Below are positions 39,471 to 42,523 of a stretch of DNA of 42,523 nt, in pieces. The stretch lies in IMG/VR virus record IMGVR_UViG_3300012919_002157, positions 1 to 42,523 of that record. One strand, 5' to 3'. A program made the position numbers and the translations under genes. How positions within the stretch are numbered: the first letter of the stretch is position 1; each line of letters begins with the position of its first letter. Source of the DNA: a virus. The notes beneath the pieces were generated by a model, which was given only the letters and a program-made list of their open reading frames with translations, made no database searches and had not been told where the DNA came from.

Positions 39471-40251
39471 AATAGATACAAGTTTTAATTTTAGTTGGAA
39501 CAATGCGGCACATCTAGCATGGTGTAGTGCTTTTGCATATAATCAACCATTGACAGGAAGAAAACTAGCAAAAGAATGTGGATACAAAGAATGCAAATTC
39601 TTTGACAAAGATGGAGCTCAAGGATATGGACTTGCCACAGACAAGTATATTGTAATTGCACTTCGTGGCACAGAACCAAAAGAAAAATCAGACGTAGTTG
39701 CTGATCTTAAAGCATGGAAAAGCAGTAGCAAATATCAAGGTAGAGTGCATGCAGGATTCAAAGATGAAGTATTGAAAATTATGGATCAAATTGATAAATT
39801 TGTTGCAAAGCACGAAGGCAAAAAAATTTATGTTTGCGGACACAGTTTAGGCGCCGCTATGGCAACTATTGTTACTACTAGATTAAAAAACAAACCCGAA
39901 GCAGTGTACACCTACGGCTCACCCAGAGTTGGTAACAGAAAATTTGCACATCATTTCGATAAGGATTACACTTGCTATAGATTTGTAAATAACAATGATA
40001 TAGTAACTGCGGTACCAGGTCCTATTATGTATGACCATGTTGGTAAACTACACTACATAAGCTATAAGAAAACAATTCACACAGGAATGGGAACAAATCC
40101 TCTACGTAGGTTTTGGGACAAACTACGTGGATTGTTAAGAGCATGGCGAAAAGGAGAAATATTTGACCACGTCTATGATCATGACATTACTCGATACGCA
40201 AAAATCATCTCAGCAAAAGCAGAGTCAAGTCCACCAGCACGAGTCCTTTAA
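39457..40251 (+). CDS. Class 3 lipase
   Basis: 264 aa from ATG 39457, which has AAGGGGAG upstream and overlaps the MscS-like gene by 14 bases. IYVCGHSLGAAMA (GHSLG at residues 128-132, nucleophile Ser130), VYTYGSPRVGNRKF, and RFVNNNDIVTAVP (catalytic Asp), with a later His (DHVGKLHYI), are the Lipase_3 signatures. No signal peptide, so it acts in the cytoplasm unless lysed. It may attack host membrane lipids, consistent with a lysis or membrane role. Confidence 0.88.
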   Translation: MLDGKIDTSFNFSWNNAAHLAWCSAFAYNQPLTGRKLAKECGYKECKFFDKDGAQGYGLATDKYIVIALRGTEPKEKSDVVADLKAWKSSSKYQGRVHAGFKDEVLKIMDQIDKFVAKHEGKKIYVCGHSLGAAMATIVTTRLKNKPEAVYTYGSPRVGNRKFAHHFDKDYTCYRFVNNNDIVTAVPGPIMYDHVGKLHYISYKKTIHTGMGTNPLRRFWDKLRGLLRAWRKGEIFDHVYDHDITRYAKIISAKAESSPPARVL

Positions 40252-41125
40252 CAGTAAAGAACATCTAGCCGATAGAGCAAAAAGAGCCAAACAGGGTTAC
40301 ATAGATAATCCTGCACTTCCTGGTCTACGAACTGTAGAAATTAACATTAGTGAACTATGCAATCGTGTGTGCAGTTTTTGTCCTCGCAGTGATCCAAAGA
40401 TCTACAGTAACCAAAAACTTTTTATGAGCACCACCACAGGAATGGAATTGGGCAAACAATTGGCAGATTGCAACTATGATGGAGAAATACATGTAACAGG
40501 TTTTGGTGAACCTATGACACATCCACATGTACTAGAATTGCTTGCAAGTATATCTCAGTACTGGTGCCATTATATTGAAGTAACAACCAATGGTGATAGA
40601 TTAGAATCTGATCCAAATCTTATCAATGATTTATTTGCACATGGAGTAAGCAGACTAACAATAGACAGCTATGATGGTCTAGAGCAATACAATAGATACA
40701 AAACTATGATGCGACACTGGCCCAACAAAAGATGGCGAATACGTAATCATTATGATGATCCAAACAAAGACAAAAATGAGTTGATAGCAGAATACAATTT
40801 CAACAACCGAGCAGGTAATTCTGCAGAAGCACAGTCAACGCAGAATAGATGCTTTTTGCCTTTTTATAAAACTTTGATTGATTGGAACGGTGATTTGGTT
40901 TTGTGTTGCAATGACTGGCAACGCAGTAGTGGACAGTTTGGTAATATCAACTCTACACCATTGTCCAAGTTATGGTTGGATAACAAACTAATTCATATTA
41001 GACAGCAGTTAGCACAAGGAATACGCAAAGGACCTGCATGTGGATCATGCAATATAGGTGGCACTGCTTTTGGTGAAGACTCTTTTAACCTGCACCATAA
41101 TAATTATATGCTGATATCACAATAA
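40163..41125 (+). CDS. Radical SAM enzyme, SPASM-like end
   Basis: 320 aa from TTG 40163, preferred because AAAAGGAGAAATAT gives ideal spacing; it overlaps the lipase end by 89 bases (ATG at 40175 or 40181 are alternatives). SELCNRVCSFCPR places C66, C70, C73 in CX3CX2C. DGEIHVTGFGEPMTHP is the GGE-type SAM motif, and LVLCCNDW and GPACGSCNIGG supply C-terminal cluster cysteines. Substrate unknown. It converges with and overlaps the DUF3307-like gene by 41 bases. Confidence 0.82.
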   Translation: MTTSMIMTLLDTQKSSQQKQSQVHQHESFNSKEHLADRAKRAKQGYIDNPALPGLRTVEINISELCNRVCSFCPRSDPKIYSNQKLFMSTTTGMELGKQLADCNYDGEIHVTGFGEPMTHPHVLELLASISQYWCHYIEVTTNGDRLESDPNLINDLFAHGVSRLTIDSYDGLEQYNRYKTMMRHWPNKRWRIRNHYDDPNKDKNELIAEYNFNNRAGNSAEAQSTQNRCFLPFYKTLIDWNGDLVLCCNDWQRSSGQFGNINSTPLSKLWLDNKLIHIRQQLAQGIRKGPACGSCNIGGTAFGEDSFNLHHNNYMLISQ

Positions 41126-41468
41126 GCATGTATGTTATATAATGCAGTGCTTGATCTACTGCTTGAATTTTCCAAAATCTTCTTTCATCTCTAGTCCAGC
41201 CAAGTTTTTTCATCAAGTTGGCTTTTGAAAAATCTATCATGCTATGTACAAAAAAATCAAACACACCAAGTGCAAGTGCTATCATCCATTCATCAATACC
41301 AAAACACAACATTACAACTACGGCTGTGCCCAAGCCATGATCTAAATAATGTCTAAATCCTCCAAGATATTTGGTTTTGCTAGATGGTTCTCTTGTTGCT
41401 TGAACATACAAATCCATGTATGCGTGTTTGATGATCAATCCAAAAAGTAACCATGTAAAAATTGTCAT
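41085..41468 (-). CDS. DUF3307-like membrane protein
   Basis: 127 aa with about three spans. HAYMDLYVQATREPSSKTKY...YLDHGLGTAV and VHSMIDFSKANLM...AVDQALHYITYMLI match the DUF3307 pattern ('HligDfvLQ...a..K......l..H...', 'HllIDy.K......fllDQ..H'). Family function unknown; many members are in phages and bacteria. ATGA overlap with the sulfotransferase-like gene upstream. Confidence 0.6.
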   Translation of the reverse strand: MTIFTWLLFGLIIKHAYMDLYVQATREPSSKTKYLGGFRHYLDHGLGTAVVVMLCFGIDEWMIALALGVFDFFVHSMIDFSKANLMKKLGWTRDERRFWKIQAVDQALHYITYMLIVISAYNYYGAG

Positions 41469-42130
41469 TGTTCTGCCTTATATAAAGTTTTTATTGTACT
41501 CACTACGTAATCTAAATTATCTATTGTAACCTTACTTCTTTTTGGCATAAGGTCATCATCAGGCAATTGCCTTTTGGGTAAAACAGTTTGTGCTATTCCA
41601 CTTACATTTTGCCAAACCAGTTTTGGATCCAATGAATCTTCGTAGTATAAATCTATATCTCGCGGAATGCATTCACGTACTATATCATCATGCATTTGTT
41701 TGTTAACACAATCAACAATGTGTTTGTGTTCTATTTTTAAATTTTGAATATCAACATTCCACCAATTTTTTATTTGTTGACTTACAGCTCTGCTTATAAT
41801 CTGTGCCACTTTATCCTTGCGTTGAAGATATACAACACAATCAGCTATTTTGTAAAGTAAAGCATGATCTCTAATTGCATCTTTGAATTGTTCTGTATGT
41901 GTTTTTACTGTCCAACTTTTTTTGTTGGACAAATAATCCCAAAAATCTCTTTTGTTTTGTTCTAGATTATTGCTTTTTTCTCCAAACTCATAGATGCTTT
42001 TTTTCCATTTGTTAAAAGGTTCACGTGTGGGTATAGTATCTGAGTAAGGTGTTTCACAGTTGTACAACATTATACTTCTATGCACCATATTACTTCCGGT
42101 TCGTGGTTCAGTTATCAATAATATTTTCAA
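41465..42130 (-). CDS. Sulfotransferase-like protein (Stf0-like)
   Basis: 221 aa. It begins MKILLITEPRTGSNMVHRSI, which matches the 5'-phosphosulfate-binding loop of sulfotransferases ('prSGStwl'). YLQRKDKVAQIISRAVSQQIKNWW resembles the 3'-phosphate site (R...V.SyvsA). The LYYEDSLDPKLVW segment ('Y.dl..dp') also fits Stf0-like proteins. It would transfer sulfate from PAPS to a glycan or lipid. The start is TTG 42130, overlapping the ligase stop (TTGA). Best member of the P-loop set. Confidence 0.65.
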   Translation of the reverse strand: MKILLITEPRTGSNMVHRSIMLYNCETPYSDTIPTREPFNKWKKSIYEFGEKSNNLEQNKRDFWDYLSNKKSWTVKTHTEQFKDAIRDHALLYKIADCVVYLQRKDKVAQIISRAVSQQIKNWWNVDIQNLKIEHKHIVDCVNKQMHDDIVRECIPRDIDLYYEDSLDPKLVWQNVSGIAQTVLPKRQLPDDDLMPKRSKVTIDNLDYVVSTIKTLYKAEQ

Positions 42131-42523
42131 AGTATATCTGCCGTGTCCTTGTCTAATCTTACTTCTAAGAAACGAGGCAAAAACAAACTCTTGGTTGAAC
42201 TGTTTTTGTCTTGTATTATTTCGTTGTATCTAACAGTAATTATACTGCCAATAATATTATCTTTGGTAATCTCATCTCTCATCTCATCAGTAAAACCTGA
42301 ACCAACATTTACTTTAACGGCTCCATCTGCACTTTCAACAACCAATGCTCCAAGTCTGCCACTGTTCCTACCTGTGCCTTCGACCCAACCTATAACTTTA
42401 AGATCAGCTTCTAGTTCAGCTTTTATTTTTAGTTGATGATTTACCCTTTTGTTTTCATACAAGCCAGCAGTTGATTTTAAAATAATACCTTCGTGGCCTT
42501 GTGCCATTACTTCTTTGGCCCAA
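42127..42523 (-). CDS. 30: ATP-dependent DNA ligase, C-terminal part
   Basis: The frame stays open to the window edge (132 codons seen), so the N-terminal nucleotidyltransferase part is missing. EGIILKSTAGLYENKR, then HQLKIKAELEADLKVIGW, is motif V (lysine pair) leading to the OB domain. VNVGSGFTDEMRDEI and SLFLPRFLEVRLDKDTAD are the characteristic T4 gp30-type end. It seals nicks in phage DNA. Its presence beside gp44 and gp31 homologues supports a T4-like genome. Confidence 0.85.
   Translation of the reverse strand, partial: WAKEVMAQGHEGIILKSTAGLYENKRVNHQLKIKAELEADLKVIGWVEGTGRNSGRLGALVVESADGAVKVNVGSGFTDEMRDEITKDNIIGSIITVRYNEIIQDKNSSTKSLFLPRFLEVRLDKDTADIL

Noticed and set aside
1-42523. CRISPR array, insertion sequence or transposase
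   Set aside because: No direct-repeat/spacer pattern, no terminal inverted repeats and no transposase motifs were seen on either strand.

Overview
The window looks like part of the genome of a large, AT-rich, T4-like (myovirus-type) bacteriophage, not a bacterial chromosome. The evidence is a T4 gp44-type sliding-clamp loader, a gp31/GroES-like co-chaperonin, the C-terminal part of a T4-type ATP-dependent DNA ligase, MazG, ThyX, a SleB-type cell-wall hydrolase, T4-late-type TATAAATA promoter motifs, very tight packing with ATGA/TAATG/TTGA start-stop overlaps, and many tiny membrane or hypothetical proteins. No virion structural gene is recognised. The host is probably an alphaproteobacterium, likely marine: the window carries a circularly permuted two-piece tmRNA of the alphaproteobacterial kind and a 7Fe FdxA-type ferredoxin. 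The host assignment is inference.

Layout. Almost everything is on the minus strand, so transcription runs from high to low coordinates. The one exception is a three-gene plus-strand island (39.0-41.1 kb: MscS-like protein, class 3 lipase, radical SAM enzyme). 42.5-41.1 kb: DNA ligase end, sulfotransferase-like protein, DUF3307-like membrane protein. 39-33 kb: P-loop protein, 2OG-oxygenase-like proteins, SDR, DCC thiol protein, phosphoribosyltransferase, radical SAM/SPASM enzyme, small membrane proteins, metallopeptidase. 32.6-32.3 kb: tmRNA with its own promoter. 32.2-24 kb: MTA/SAH nucleosidase-like protein, two pentein (amidinotransferase-like) genes of which one has lost its active site, ThyX, glycosyltransferase-like and 2OG-type enzymes, a possible amidase. 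23.9-19.3 kb: PiT phosphate permease, Prs, Smr, RpiB, GIY-YIG. 19.3-16 kb: small exported proteins, SleB endolysin, QueD-like protein. 16-12 kb: SGNH-like protein, PMM-like HAD phosphatase, then an Fe-S module (SufE, SufT/DUF59, ferredoxin, A-type carrier), MaoC hydratase, MazG. 12-4.2 kb: Bax-inhibitor-like protein, DnaE fragment, co-chaperonin, tandem ATP-grasp enzymes, dihydroorotate-dehydrogenase-like protein, PsiE, clamp loader. 4.2-0 kb: P-loop protein, exported protein, nitroreductase, hypothetical genes.

Themes. (1) Nucleotide supply: Prs, RpiB, PyrD-like, phosphoribosyltransferase, ThyX, MazG. (2) Phosphate: PiT and PsiE. (3) Fe-S assembly next to redox genes. Fe-S consumers in the window include two radical SAM enzymes, and the nucleosidase could clear 5'-deoxyadenosine. 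(4) Translation rescue by phage tmRNA. (5) Probable surface or small-molecule modification: sulfotransferase-like, glycosyltransferase, ATP-grasp, amidinotransferase and 2OG-oxygenase families. Three sigma70-type promoters share a conserved spacer sequence, which suggests a phage-specific early promoter class.

All assignments come from reading motifs by eye. No database search was possible.
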